Assembly: GCA_003154425.1 (NCBI GenBank)
Contig: PMDK01000185.1
Coordinates: 1,141 to 48,119, forward strand
DNA from: Ignavibacteriota bacterium
Lineage (GTDB): Bacteria > Bacteroidota > Ignavibacteria > UBA10030 > UBA6906
DNA: 46,979 nucleotides
Reading direction: 5' to 3'
In this document: positions 9,472-17,724 of the stretch, one piece after another
How positions within the stretch are numbered: position 1 is the first letter of the stretch
Layout: each line of letters opens with the position of its first letter
Made by a program: the position numbers and the translations under genes
Notes under the pieces: model-generated
Databases searched by the model: none
The model's input: the letters and a program-made list of their open reading frames with translations, nothing else
Told to the model about the DNA's origin: nothing

Positions 9472-9660
9472 GTGGAGAACGAAGCGAAGGAAAGGCTGAG
9501 GAGCATCGCAAGGAAACTTGTCGATGTCTCATTTGCCGAAGCCTGTGACGTTGCATCGACGGATGATGAATTTCAGAAAGCCATGGATGCGTTGGTGAAT
9601 CACCTCAAGAAAGTGCGTCGAAGGTCGAAGGAGCTGCACCTGGAAAGGCACATGGTATAG
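9472..9660 (+). CDS. Small protein of unknown function (62 aa)
   Basis: Starts at GTG 9472, preceded at 5-base spacing by a near-perfect Shine-Dalgarno sequence AAAGGAGG (9459-9466). That is the main reason to believe it is expressed. The product is charged and predicted helical (ENEAKERLRSIARKLVD ... VNHLKKVRRRSKELH), with no signal peptide or membrane segment. I recognise no family. It lies 109 bases after uxuA, beyond a hairpin, so it probably has its own promoter. Confidence 0.6.
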   Translation: MENEAKERLRSIARKLVDVSFAEACDVASTDDEFQKAMDALVNHLKKVRRRSKELHLERHMV

Positions 9661-9696
9661 CACGAGTCGCATGTGCGGATCCTTGACTGCCGCTTC

Positions 9697-9882
9697 CTAC
9701 AGTTTCGCGATCAGATCGCGCAATCCCTCTTTGGTTGTCCCGATTTTCTGCTGGATTTTCCCCATCACTTCATCTTCCTTGCCTTCCTTGAAAAGCAGGT
9801 CGTCGTCTGTCAGGTTGGCATACTTCTGTTTCAGCTTTCCTGTTATTTCCTTCCAGTTGCCTTTGGCGGTGAGTGTGTTCAT
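9697..9882 (-). CDS. CsbD family stress protein
   Basis: Encodes 61 residues: MNTLTAKGNWKEITGKLKQ at the start, then LTDDDLLF and GKIQQKIG. This is the CsbD/YjbJ pattern of a small, charged, general-stress protein whose biochemical role is unknown. A longer reading frame extends upstream, but the start is placed at 9882. There the family begins, and a GGAGG site lies about six bases before the ATG. The gene faces the metallopeptidase gene across a 317-base gap. Confidence 0.85.
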   Translation of the reverse strand: MNTLTAKGNWKEITGKLKQKYANLTDDDLLFKEGKEDEVMGKIQQKIGTTKEGLRDLIAKL

Positions 9883-10199
9883 GCGGTACCTCCGTGTGTG
9901 AGTGAAAAGGTGTGTTGTTGAGATAACGTAATTGTCGCTGACATCATCATCAGGATGTACGCAAACATACCAACATGCGTCCCGGGAAGTAATCACCCGG
10001 AGGGATGAAAAGATGGCTAATCCCTGCCGAAGGAGGAGCTTTCCAGAGAGGGAACGAGAGGGCCCTTCCCTTCGTGGTTGTTATAGACGCTCACCCCCGT
10101 CGTTAACCCGCACTCGCCTCCGGCCTTGATTTTACGCCCCCCGTACCATTTCTTATAGGAGTTTTCCATGAATCGTGCGACCCCACAGAGCGGACCGCC
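9883..10199. other. 317-base divergent intergenic region
   Basis: Separates csbD (minus) from the metallopeptidase (plus) and so must hold both promoters, though I could not place a convincing -35/-10 pair. It contains a short inverted repeat (AGGGAA ... TTCCCT, near 10045-10075). Close to the right end there is a strong AGGAG (10157-10161) ahead of ATG 10168, which opens a 40-codon frame overlapping the next gene in a different frame. Confidence 0.5.
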
Positions 10200-10290
10200 A
10201 TGCGCACATCCGTCGTCACCCCGCTCCTGGCACTCACAGTCCTGGCCGTCGGATTCTCCGTGGCGTACTCCGGCTCGGCCCCGGCTTTGA
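10168..10290 (+). other. Possible 40-codon upstream ORF overlapping the peptidase start
   Basis: ATG 10168 has the best Shine-Dalgarno in the region (AGGAG, 6-base spacing), while the peptidase start at 10200 has only a weak AGCGGA. The frame runs through the peptidase signal-peptide coding region and stops at 10288-10290. The product is Pro/Ser/Trp-rich and unlike a real protein. If translated it may couple or limit ribosome access to the 10200 start. It may equally be chance. Confidence 0.3.
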
Positions 10291-12194
10291 GCGACCGGGT
10301 TGTCCAGTATGCGATCGACGTCACGCTCGAGAGCAGGGAGAAAACTCTCTCCGGTTCTGAGCGGCTCACGTGGCGCAATCCCTCTTCCGGGGGGGTGCAG
10401 GAGCTCCAGTTTCATATGTACCTGAACGCCTTCAAGAACGCGGAATCAACGTTCATGCGTGAGTCGGGAGCGAGACGAAGCACGGCCGTCCGGGAGGGGA
10501 ACTGGGGATGGATCGATGTCCCCTCGCTCAGACTGGACGACGGCACCGAACTCCGGGAACGGTGCACGTTCATCAGTCCGGACGACGGCAACGGTCAGGA
10601 TCAGACGGTCCTGCGGGTGCCGCTCCCCTCGCCCGTTCCCCCCGGAGGGAAGATCTCGCTGACGGTCAAGTTCCGCGCGCAGCTTCCGCGTGTCATTGCG
10701 CGGACAGGATATTACGGGGATTTTTTCATGGTCGGGCAGTGGTTCCCGAAGGTCGGCGTCTACGAACCGGCGGGGGTACGCTTCGCGACCGCGGGGGGAT
10801 GGAATTGCCACCAGTTTCACGCCGTGACGGAATTCTATGCGGACTTCGGCGTCTATGATGTGGCAATGACAGTCCCCGACCGATTCATCGTCGGTGCCAC
10901 GGGGGAGCGCCGCGGTGAAAAGAGAAATCCGGACAGCACCGTCACGTATTCCTACCACGCAGGCGACGTCCACGATTTCGCGTGGACAGCGTCACCGCTC
11001 TACGTCGAAGTGACCGACACGTGGCGGCATGTGTCGCTCCGGGCCCTGATGCAGCCGTCGCATGCCGGCGAGGCCGGGCGGTATCTGCGTTCGGCCAGGG
11101 CGGCACTCGGGTACCTCAACGACTGCGTGGGAACGTACCCCTATTCCTGCCTGACGATCGTCGACCCGGCATGGGGGGCAGGGGAGGCGGGAGGGATGGA
11201 GTACCCGGAGCTCTTCACCATCGAGCCTCTCAGTCTCATGCCGGAAGGGGTCAGGTTGCCCGAGATTGTCACGATACACGAATTTACGCATCAGTATTTT
11301 TACGGGATGGTGGCGACCAACGAATTCGAAGAAGCGTGGATGGATGAGGGGTTCACGCAATACTATGAGACGAGGATCATGGATTCACTGTACGGCGCTA
11401 AGCGCTCCGCTTTGGATCTCTTCGGTTGTCATTTCGGCGATCTGGAATTCACCCGGATCGGGTTCACCGGCATGCATGATCCCGGCATCGCTCCGATCAC
11501 AACACCGGGGTGGAAGTTTCCGTTGGGCTCGTACGGTGCTCTCACATACAGCAAGACGGCCCTTGTCCTGTCAACGCTTGAAGGCCTGATCGGGAGGCCC
11601 GCGATGGACTCTGTCATGAAGACATATTTCCGCCGGTGGAAGTTCAGACACCCGTGCGGAAAGGACTTCGTCTCGGTGGTCAACAGCACGGTCCCGGCGA
11701 TCTGCGGGAGCAGATACGGAGGCGATATGAACTGGTTCTTTGACCAGGTTCTGTACGGCACGGGCGTCTGCGATTTTGAGCTGACGTCGATCGCCGTCAA
11801 TGCGGCGACTCCCGGGAGAGGAATCGCTGACCGGGACAGCGGTCAGGCGCATGCCGGTGAGCTGAAGGCCGGAGGCGCCCCTGAGATGTTCGAGTCCATT
11901 GTCACCGTGGGGAGGCCGGGGGACGTCCGCCTGCCTGTTGAGGTGGCCGTCTGGTTCGATGACGGGCGGGAAGTGAGGGAAGAATGGGACGGGATCGCCA
12001 AGACCACACAGTACCGCTATAGTGGAAGAGTTGTCCGGGCGGCCGTCGACCCCGGCCGGAAGATCATGCTGGATGTCAATCTGACGAACAACGTCAGGAG
12101 CACCAGGCCGCCCGGAGGCGCGATCTGGAAATACGCCGTAAAAGTCCTCTTCTGGGTTCAGAACATATTCCTTTTCGCCGCCACGATCGCCTGA
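10200..12194 (+). CDS. M1-family (gluzincin) zinc metallopeptidase, exported
   Basis: Encodes 664 residues. A signal peptide spans about 1-27. A beta-rich N-terminal domain (VVQYAIDVTLE, LSGSERLTW) resembles aminopeptidase N. The GGMEYPE motif near residue 332 fits the family's exopeptidase motif. The zinc site is H360-E361-F-T-H364, with the third ligand Glu383 in AWMDEG, 18 residues after the second His as in M1 enzymes. A final hydrophobic stretch (about 640-664) may anchor it in a membrane. It probably acts as a peptidase in the periplasm or at the inner membrane; substrates are unknown. ATG 10200 is chosen because the signal peptide starts there. The membrane protein gene follows after 15 bases, so they are likely co-transcribed. 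Confidence 0.9.
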   Translation: MRTSVVTPLLALTVLAVGFSVAYSGSAPALSDRVVQYAIDVTLESREKTLSGSERLTWRNPSSGGVQELQFHMYLNAFKNAESTFMRESGARRSTAVREGNWGWIDVPSLRLDDGTELRERCTFISPDDGNGQDQTVLRVPLPSPVPPGGKISLTVKFRAQLPRVIARTGYYGDFFMVGQWFPKVGVYEPAGVRFATAGGWNCHQFHAVTEFYADFGVYDVAMTVPDRFIVGATGERRGEKRNPDSTVTYSYHAGDVHDFAWTASPLYVEVTDTWRHVSLRALMQPSHAGEAGRYLRSARAALGYLNDCVGTYPYSCLTIVDPAWGAGEAGGMEYPELFTIEPLSLMPEGVRLPEIVTIHEFTHQYFYGMVATNEFEEAWMDEGFTQYYETRIMDSLYGAKRSALDLFGCHFGDLEFTRIGFTGMHDPGIAPITTPGWKFPLGSYGALTYSKTALVLSTLEGLIGRPAMDSVMKTYFRRWKFRHPCGKDFVSVVNSTVPAICGSRYGGDMNWFFDQVLYGTGVCDFELTSIAVNAATPGRGIADRDSGQAHAGELKAGGAPEMFESIVTVGRPGDVRLPVEVAVWFDDGREVREEWDGIAKTTQYRYSGRVVRAAVDPGRKIMLDVNLTNNVRSTRPPGGAIWKYAVKVLFWVQNIFLFAATIA

Positions 12195-12209
12195 CGCAGA
12201 GGCCTCATC

Positions 12210-13103
12210 ATGACCCTCATAGGTCTCTTCCGCGGCGCGTTCCGCGAAACAGCAGGAAACGTTCCTCTGGTTGCGGCGCTCTACGGGACGAATCTCGTGT
12301 TCGCATCCGTGGTCGCGCTTGCGTTCAGGGCGTTCGTCGCCGGCCTCCCCGGCGCCGGCTCGCTGGAACCTCTGCTGAAGGATTTTGACATGACGCTGTT
12401 CTTTGATTTTCTGCGCACTCGCGGCTATGCCATAGGGGCGCTCTGGCAGGTCGTTTTGTTCATGACGCTCCTCTCCGTCGCGGTCAATGCCGCAGGTTCC
12501 GGCGGCATTCTGGTGTCGCTCGGGAGCGGTTCATCGTTTTCGCTCCGTGAATTCCTCCTGGGGTGCGGGACATACGCTTTCAGGTTTCTGAGGCTGCTCG
12601 TGCTGACGGGCGTGATGACGGCCCTTGCGGGCTTTGCGCTCATCGCGATTGCGGGACTGCTCCTCGAAGCATTGTCCCGGAACGGCACATCCGAGATCCC
12701 CGTGATCGAAGGACTTGCCGCGGCGGCGGTCGTCTCGGGTGCGGTGCTCATGCTGGTCGTGATGGCCTCGGACTACGCACGGGTGCTGACGGTGAGCACG
12801 GGTTCCAGGTCGATGCTGAGGACTCTCGGGAGATCCATCGCTTTCCTCGCGAGAAACGCCTGGGGAGCGATCGCTCTCCAGGTCGTGATGGCCTCCCTCA
12901 CGCTCTGCCTGTTCGCCCTCTTCCTCCTCCTGGCGGAGGTTCTGGAAATGAATTCCAGCATGCGCGTCATCCTCGTGTTCATCGTGCAACAGGCGTTCAT
13001 CTGGTGCCGCTCGTTTCTCCGCGTAATGATGTTCTCGTGTGAACTCGCATTCACCCGGTCGCGTCTGCCCTCCGCCGGACATGCGGAAATCGGGGTCGCC
13101 TGA
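12210..13103 (+). CDS. Multi-pass membrane protein of unknown function
   Basis: Encodes 297 residues with about six hydrophobic segments (near 20-45, 75-105, 120-150, 170-195, 215-245 and 255-275). There are short charged loops and no recognised catalytic motif. An AGAGG site precedes ATG 12210. It lies 15 bases after the metallopeptidase and just before a lipoprotein and a TonB receptor, so a role in the same envelope process is possible. I do not recognise the family. Confidence 0.7.
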   Translation: MTLIGLFRGAFRETAGNVPLVAALYGTNLVFASVVALAFRAFVAGLPGAGSLEPLLKDFDMTLFFDFLRTRGYAIGALWQVVLFMTLLSVAVNAAGSGGILVSLGSGSSFSLREFLLGCGTYAFRFLRLLVLTGVMTALAGFALIAIAGLLLEALSRNGTSEIPVIEGLAAAAVVSGAVLMLVVMASDYARVLTVSTGSRSMLRTLGRSIAFLARNAWGAIALQVVMASLTLCLFALFLLLAEVLEMNSSMRVILVFIVQQAFIWCRSFLRVMMFSCELAFTRSRLPSAGHAEIGVA

Positions 13104-13129
13104 GAGTGCCGCGAACGGGTCGAGGGAGA

Positions 13130-13630
13130 ATGAAGAGAGTCCTTGCCGGAGCACTGCTCCTGATATGTGCGGGATGTGATTCCGAGCTCGGGCCGCTTGC
13201 AGGAGCCTCGGGCTTCAGCGGCATGATCCGCTTCAAGAATTGGCCTTCGGCTGACAGCGTTCACGACATGCGCATCGTTGTCTTCGAGGCCTACCCGAGC
13301 GACAGTGCGGGAATTCTCGCCACTCTCCTGGCGGGGCACGGTGCGGTCTGGCCCGCGATAGGGACGAAATTCCCGGCATTCGTCGACAGCCTGCCGTACG
13401 CCTTCACCACTTCCGACGGGACGAACCTCCAGGTCAGGAACTACGACTACGTCATTGTCGCCCAGCAATTCGGGCCGAACGTCCTGGCCGACTGGAGGCC
13501 GGTCGGTGTGTACCCGGCGGTCTCCGGCTCATTCATCCCTGCCCCCGTACGCGTCATCCTTCATCACGTCATCCCGGGGATCGATTTCCGGGTGGATTTC
13601 CACAACCCACCCCCGAAGCCATGGCGATGA
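13130..13630 (+). CDS. Small exported lipoprotein, possible TonB-receptor partner
   Basis: Encodes about 166 residues from ATG 13130, which directly follows a CGAGGGAGA purine-rich site. An upstream GTG (13106) in the same frame would add eight charged residues ahead of the signal peptide and is less likely. The signal sequence MKRVLAGALLLICAGC ends in a lipobox-like ICAGC. The rest is beta-strand-rich (FSGMIRFKNWPS, MRIVVFEAYPSD). Its last ten bases overlap the start of the TonB receptor gene, so translation is probably coupled. It may capture a ligand for that receptor. No family is assigned. Confidence 0.75.
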   Translation: MKRVLAGALLLICAGCDSELGPLAGASGFSGMIRFKNWPSADSVHDMRIVVFEAYPSDSAGILATLLAGHGAVWPAIGTKFPAFVDSLPYAFTTSDGTNLQVRNYDYVIVAQQFGPNVLADWRPVGVYPAVSGSFIPAPVRVILHHVIPGIDFRVDFHNPPPKPWR

Positions 13631-15819
13631 GACCCGGCGTCATACTCCTCCTGTCTCTTCTTGCCTTCTGCTCGTCCGCATCCGGGACAGGGGGCTCCCT
13701 CGCGGGGCGGGTGACCGCCCGGGGCGAAGGGGGAGCTCTTTCCGGCGTGAATGTCCGGCTTCAGGGGACGGTGCGAGGCACGACGACCAATGTGCGCGGC
13801 GAGTACCGCATCGGTGACGTCCCCGCCGGGAGGAGAACTCTCGTCTTTTCGATCGTTGGATACCTCCGGGAGATCCGGCCGGACGTGAGTGTGGAAGAGG
13901 GGAAGGAGACGGTGCTCGATGTGGCGATGACACAGAGTGCAATTCAGTCTGAACAGGTTGTGGTTACGGCAGGGAAGAGGGAACAATCGCTTCAGGATGT
14001 TCCCGTGAGCATCTCTGTGCTCGACGCGGCGGAGATCAGGGAGCGGAACTCGACCTCGCTCGAAGATGCACTCCGCTACATCCCCGGGGTGAACATGACG
14101 GGGACGCAGGTGAACATCCGCGGGTCCAGCGGGTACAGTCTGGGCGCCGGGAGCCGCGTGCTCATGCTCCTTGACGGCATCCCGTTCCTCGCCGGCGACA
14201 CGGGAGAGCTGAATTTCGAATCGATCCCGATGGGGCAGGTAGACCGGATCGAGGTGGTCAAAGGAGCCAGCTCGGCTCTGTACGGGTCGAACGCACTGGG
14301 GGGGGTGGTCAACATCATCACCAGGCCGATTCCGGAGATCCCGGAAACAACCGTGAGGACATACGGAGGGATGTACAACTCACCAGCCTACGGGCAATGG
14401 GACTGGTCGGACAAATCCCGCTTCTTCAACGGCCAGTCATTCAGCCACATGCGCAGGGTGGGGGACCTCGGCGTGTCGGTGTTCTTTTCGCGGCAGACGG
14501 ACGACGGCTACCGCCAGAACGACTACCGGAGGCGGTACAATTTCCTCATGAAGACGCGGGAGGACTTTTCCTCGTCCGGCTCCGTGACGCTTAATTTCGG
14601 TCTGGCGTACCAGCTCATGGGGCAATTCCTGTTCTGGCGGAACGTCGATTCGGCGCTCATCACCCCGCTGAACCATCAGAGCGACAATATCAAGTCCACG
14701 CGATACTTCCTGAGCGGGCTCTACAACACCCCGTTTTCGGATCATCTCCTGTTTACCGTCAAAGCGATGTGGTACCACAATGACTGGGGTTTCCAGCAGA
14801 GCGGCGATCCGGAACGGACTGAGTCGCTCTCGGACGGGGCCCGTGTCGAAGCCCTCTCAACTCTCCTGCTTGGCGCATCCCAGACGCTGACGTGCGGGGT
14901 GGACGGCAACATCGACCTGATCGGCGGGGACATGTTCGGCGACCGCCGGATCGGCGGACTGGCACTCTTCGCGCAGGACGAGCTGAAGCCCCTCGACGAC
15001 CTCACGCTGACGCTCGGTGCGCGGTTCGACCTTCAGACCGTCGGGCTCACGGGGGAGGGGGGTCAAATCAACCCGAAGGTTGCGCTCCTGTACAAGCCGG
15101 CAGCCGGGACGGCCCTTCGTGCTTCCTTCGGGGAAGGATTCAGAGTTCCCTCTCTGCCCGAGGCGTTCGTGGAGGCGGGGTCGACGGGGCTGCTCGCCGT
15201 CCCGAACAAAGATCTGAAGCCCGAACGGAGCAAATCATACGAAGCGGGGGTATCGCAATCACTGGGCGACTTCGGATCGATCGACGTCGCGGTGTTCCGT
15301 TCGGATATCGACAACCTTATCGAACCCGGGTTGTTTGTCGTGGGCTCCGATCTCCAGATCCAGTGGAGAAATGTGACGAGGGCAAGCGTCCAGGGTTTTG
15401 AAACTTCCTTCCAGGCCAGTTTCTTCGACGACGGCGTCCTGTGCAATCTCGGGTACACGTATGTGTACCCCCGGGACCTTACAGAGAACGATATTCTGAA
15501 ATACCGCCCGCGGCACATCTTCCACTGCGATGTCCGGGGAAAGATCGGGTGGCTGAGCGCATCGGCCGATTTCAGATTCGTCAGCAGGATCGAACGGATC
15601 GACGATGAGCTCGTGGATGCGGGCGTCATACCGGACGGAGATCAGCGGGTGCCGATCTACGTGACGGACGTCAGGCTCGGCGCCGATTTCTCCATCACAG
15701 GAATCCCCCTTTCGGCCTCATTGATTGTCAACAACCTCTTTCAGCACAATTACGTTGAACTGATCGGGAATGTCATGCCTCCCAGGACATATGTCCTTGT
15801 CCTGGAGTCCCGGTTCTAG
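13621..15819 (+). CDS. TonB-dependent outer-membrane receptor with carboxypeptidase-like N-terminal domain
   Basis: Encodes 732 residues. A signal peptide spans about 1-22. A carboxypeptidase-regulatory-like beta domain spans about 25-105 (LAGRVTARGEGGALSGVNV). The plug domain spans about 120-240 (VTAGKREQSLQDVPVSISVL, IRGSSGYSLGAGSR, GASSALYGSNALGGVVNI). A 22-strand-type barrel follows and ends in a terminal Phe (LVLESRF), as expected for BamA recognition. It imports a ligand using TonB energy. No SusD-like partner is present, so this is not a classic SusCD glycan pair. Its plug resembles cobalamin/siderophore-type receptors, but the substrate is not predictable. Either ATG 13621 or ATG 13627 may be the start. 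Confidence 0.92.
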   Translation: MAMRPGVILLLSLLAFCSSASGTGGSLAGRVTARGEGGALSGVNVRLQGTVRGTTTNVRGEYRIGDVPAGRRTLVFSIVGYLREIRPDVSVEEGKETVLDVAMTQSAIQSEQVVVTAGKREQSLQDVPVSISVLDAAEIRERNSTSLEDALRYIPGVNMTGTQVNIRGSSGYSLGAGSRVLMLLDGIPFLAGDTGELNFESIPMGQVDRIEVVKGASSALYGSNALGGVVNIITRPIPEIPETTVRTYGGMYNSPAYGQWDWSDKSRFFNGQSFSHMRRVGDLGVSVFFSRQTDDGYRQNDYRRRYNFLMKTREDFSSSGSVTLNFGLAYQLMGQFLFWRNVDSALITPLNHQSDNIKSTRYFLSGLYNTPFSDHLLFTVKAMWYHNDWGFQQSGDPERTESLSDGARVEALSTLLLGASQTLTCGVDGNIDLIGGDMFGDRRIGGLALFAQDELKPLDDLTLTLGARFDLQTVGLTGEGGQINPKVALLYKPAAGTALRASFGEGFRVPSLPEAFVEAGSTGLLAVPNKDLKPERSKSYEAGVSQSLGDFGSIDVAVFRSDIDNLIEPGLFVVGSDLQIQWRNVTRASVQGFETSFQASFFDDGVLCNLGYTYVYPRDLTENDILKYRPRHIFHCDVRGKIGWLSASADFRFVSRIERIDDELVDAGVIPDGDQRVPIYVTDVRLGADFSITGIPLSASLIVNNLFQHNYVELIGNVMPPRTYVLVLESRF

Positions 15820-15847
15820 CCGCAACGGCGGCCGGCCTTTCTTTCTT
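15819..15847 (+). terminator. Possible terminator after TonB receptor gene
   Basis: A 5-bp GC stem (GCCGC/GCGGC, loop AACG) begins at the stop codon of the receptor gene. After five further bases comes a T-rich tract (TTTCTTTCTT). The gap between stem and T-tract makes it imperfect. Confidence 0.35.
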
Positions 15848-15880
15848 GACCTCCCTCTGGCTTTTGTGGTGAAAATCCTG

Positions 15881-15888
15881 TAAGTTTG
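15881..15888 (+). promoter_or_regulatory. TAAGTTTG, Bacteroidota-type -7 element upstream of kinase gene
   Basis: Matches the TAnnTTTG -7 consensus known from Bacteroides promoters exactly and sits 42 bases before the kinase start. A TTTG occurs upstream at 15863-15866, but its spacing (14 bases) is shorter than the usual 19-20. Only the -7 match is good. Confidence 0.35.
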
Positions 15889-15929
15889 CACGATTTTCTG
15901 TGTGCTGCGAGAGTCTCAGATAGGAACCG

Positions 15930-17510
15930 GTGAAGGAACACATGGACCGCATGATCGGCAAGGTCATCAACGAATACGAGATACTGGAAATGCTCGGGCG
16001 CGGGGGGATGGGGGTCGTGTACCGTGCACATGATACCGTGCTTGACCGCGATGTGGCCCTCAAGACTATGGATATGGTGACGGCGTCGGACCCGAAATTC
16101 CTCCGGCGCTTTCAATCCGAGGCACGGGCGCTCGCAAAGCTCAACGATCCGAATATCGTCTCTGTGTTCAGCCTGCTCGAGACGCCGGACGGAGTCTGCA
16201 TCGTGATGGAGCTTGTGAAAGGGAGGACTCTGGGTGATCTGCTCGACGAAACTCCCCTCTTGCCGGTTCCGCGTGTCATCCGGATCTTCCGGCAGGTGTT
16301 CGCCGCGCTCGACCACGCGCACAAAGAGGGGGTGATTCACCGGGACATCAAGCCGGCGAACATCATGCTCGCCGGTGACGATGTCGTCAAGATCACGGAT
16401 TTCGGCCTCGCGAAAATTCAGTCGGCGGACGGGATGACTCTGACCAAGGAGACCGCCGGCACCCTCTTCTACATGTCGCCGGAACAGATCCGGGGCCTGG
16501 GGCAGGTCGATCACCGGGGGGATGTCTATTCCGCAGGCATGGCGCTGTACGAATGTCTTGCGGGGGACCTCCCGTTCAACAACGACTCGTCGGAATATAC
16601 GATTGCGAACATGATCGTGGAGGGGCTCATACCGCATCCCGACAGGATCAACGCGGCGCTCCCGGGAGATCTTGCGAGGATCGTCATGAAGGCGATTGAG
16701 AAGGACGTCGCCCGGCGATACCAGAGCGCCGGCGAAGTCCTCTCCGCCCTGCAGCGGTTTTCAGAAGGAGGGACCGGCGCGGCAGGTTTCGATCTGCAGG
16801 AGATGACCACGACGCAGGGGACGGGGCACCTCCCGCCCCCCCGCGCCGACGACATGATCAGGCGCTCCGGCTGGAAGCTCTCATCGGCTATTCTCGGGGG
16901 GATGTTCCTTCTCGGGACTCTCGTTATTGTTTTACGCCCCTTCGCTCATCCCCTGGCCGGGAAACCGGACACGGAGACGGACAGGGCAGGGGCGCAGAGT
17001 GTCGCAGACCGGGGGGATGTCGCGGCCGCGCACGGTCCGGGAGAGTCCGCGAAGGCGGCCGGGGAATCGCAACTGAGGCTCATCGCCATCCCCGAAGGGG
17101 AAGCAGCGGTCGACAACGGGCCATTTCAGGTCGCGCGCGCGGCGGTGACCTTCGGCGTCTCCGCCGGGAGGAGGACGGTGAGATTCCGGAGCAGCAAAGG
17201 AGTCGTGAGGGATTGCCCGGTGGAGGTGCGCCCCGGGGAGGTGAGCACGATCCGGTGTTATTTCCAGGGAGTGGTCCGGATCGAGGCGACACTCGACCAC
17301 ATTTCTGCACCCGCCGCAATCGTCGTGGACGGCGTCATGCGCCGCGAGATGGCCCCGGGGAAGATCACCGTGGCGGCGGGGAAACACAGGATCGGGGTCA
17401 GGATGGAAAACTACGTGTCGGTCCCGGCGGAGGAAACAGTGACCGTGGAGCCATCGTTCGAATCCCCGAAGGACTACAACGTCACGTTCAGGATGAAGAG
17501 AGAGCAATGA
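15930..17510 (+). CDS. Ser/Thr protein kinase with transmembrane segment and PEGA-like C-terminus
   Basis: A Hanks-type kinase fills about residues 15-275. It has the glycine loop GRGGMGVVY, the ATP-anchoring Lys45 in VALKTMD, H137-R-D139-IKPANIM, D157-FG and an APE-like SPEQIRG, so it should be active. A transmembrane helix follows (about 311-333, SSAILGGMFLLGTLVIVL). The distal part has short beta repeats resembling PEGA domains (about 370-525), likely outside the cytoplasm. Such kinases sense envelope signals and phosphorylate cytoplasmic targets. The start may be GTG 15930 or ATG 15942/15951. The small ORF downstream shares the same frame beyond the stop codon. Confidence 0.92.
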   Translation: MKEHMDRMIGKVINEYEILEMLGRGGMGVVYRAHDTVLDRDVALKTMDMVTASDPKFLRRFQSEARALAKLNDPNIVSVFSLLETPDGVCIVMELVKGRTLGDLLDETPLLPVPRVIRIFRQVFAALDHAHKEGVIHRDIKPANIMLAGDDVVKITDFGLAKIQSADGMTLTKETAGTLFYMSPEQIRGLGQVDHRGDVYSAGMALYECLAGDLPFNNDSSEYTIANMIVEGLIPHPDRINAALPGDLARIVMKAIEKDVARRYQSAGEVLSALQRFSEGGTGAAGFDLQEMTTTQGTGHLPPPRADDMIRRSGWKLSSAILGGMFLLGTLVIVLRPFAHPLAGKPDTETDRAGAQSVADRGDVAAAHGPGESAKAAGESQLRLIAIPEGEAAVDNGPFQVARAAVTFGVSAGRRTVRFRSSKGVVRDCPVEVRPGEVSTIRCYFQGVVRIEATLDHISAPAAIVVDGVMRREMAPGKITVAAGKHRIGVRMENYVSVPAEETVTVEPSFESPKDYNVTFRMKREQ

Positions 17511-17522
17511 GGTGACCCGCGT

Positions 17523-17660
17523 ATGCACGACCTCACGCTGACATTCAATGACAGGGATCACTTCAGCCAGGGATGGTTTCTCCGGATCGACGGGAAGCAT
17601 AACAGAACGGTGTTCGAGTTCGAGCGGGTGAAAGGCGCAGGGCAGCCGTCGGGCTGGTGA
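17523..17660 (+). pseudogene. 45-aa remnant resembling the C-terminus of a DUF1579-like protein
   Basis: A short open frame 12 bases after the kinase stop encodes MHDLTLTFNDRDHFSQGWF and then TVFEFERVK. This looks like the last beta strands of small lipocalin-like proteins (pattern 'L-F-D-x-DHFxQxW ... FxFxR'). The preceding part of that domain is absent, as kinase coding DNA lies directly upstream. It is probably the tail of a deleted gene, but a true micro-protein cannot be excluded. Confidence 0.4.
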
Positions 17661-17724
17661 GGCCGGAACGGGCCCCGGCCTGTTCCTCTGTCATCCGATT
17701 CGCGCCGACGATGCGCCGTCTCTC

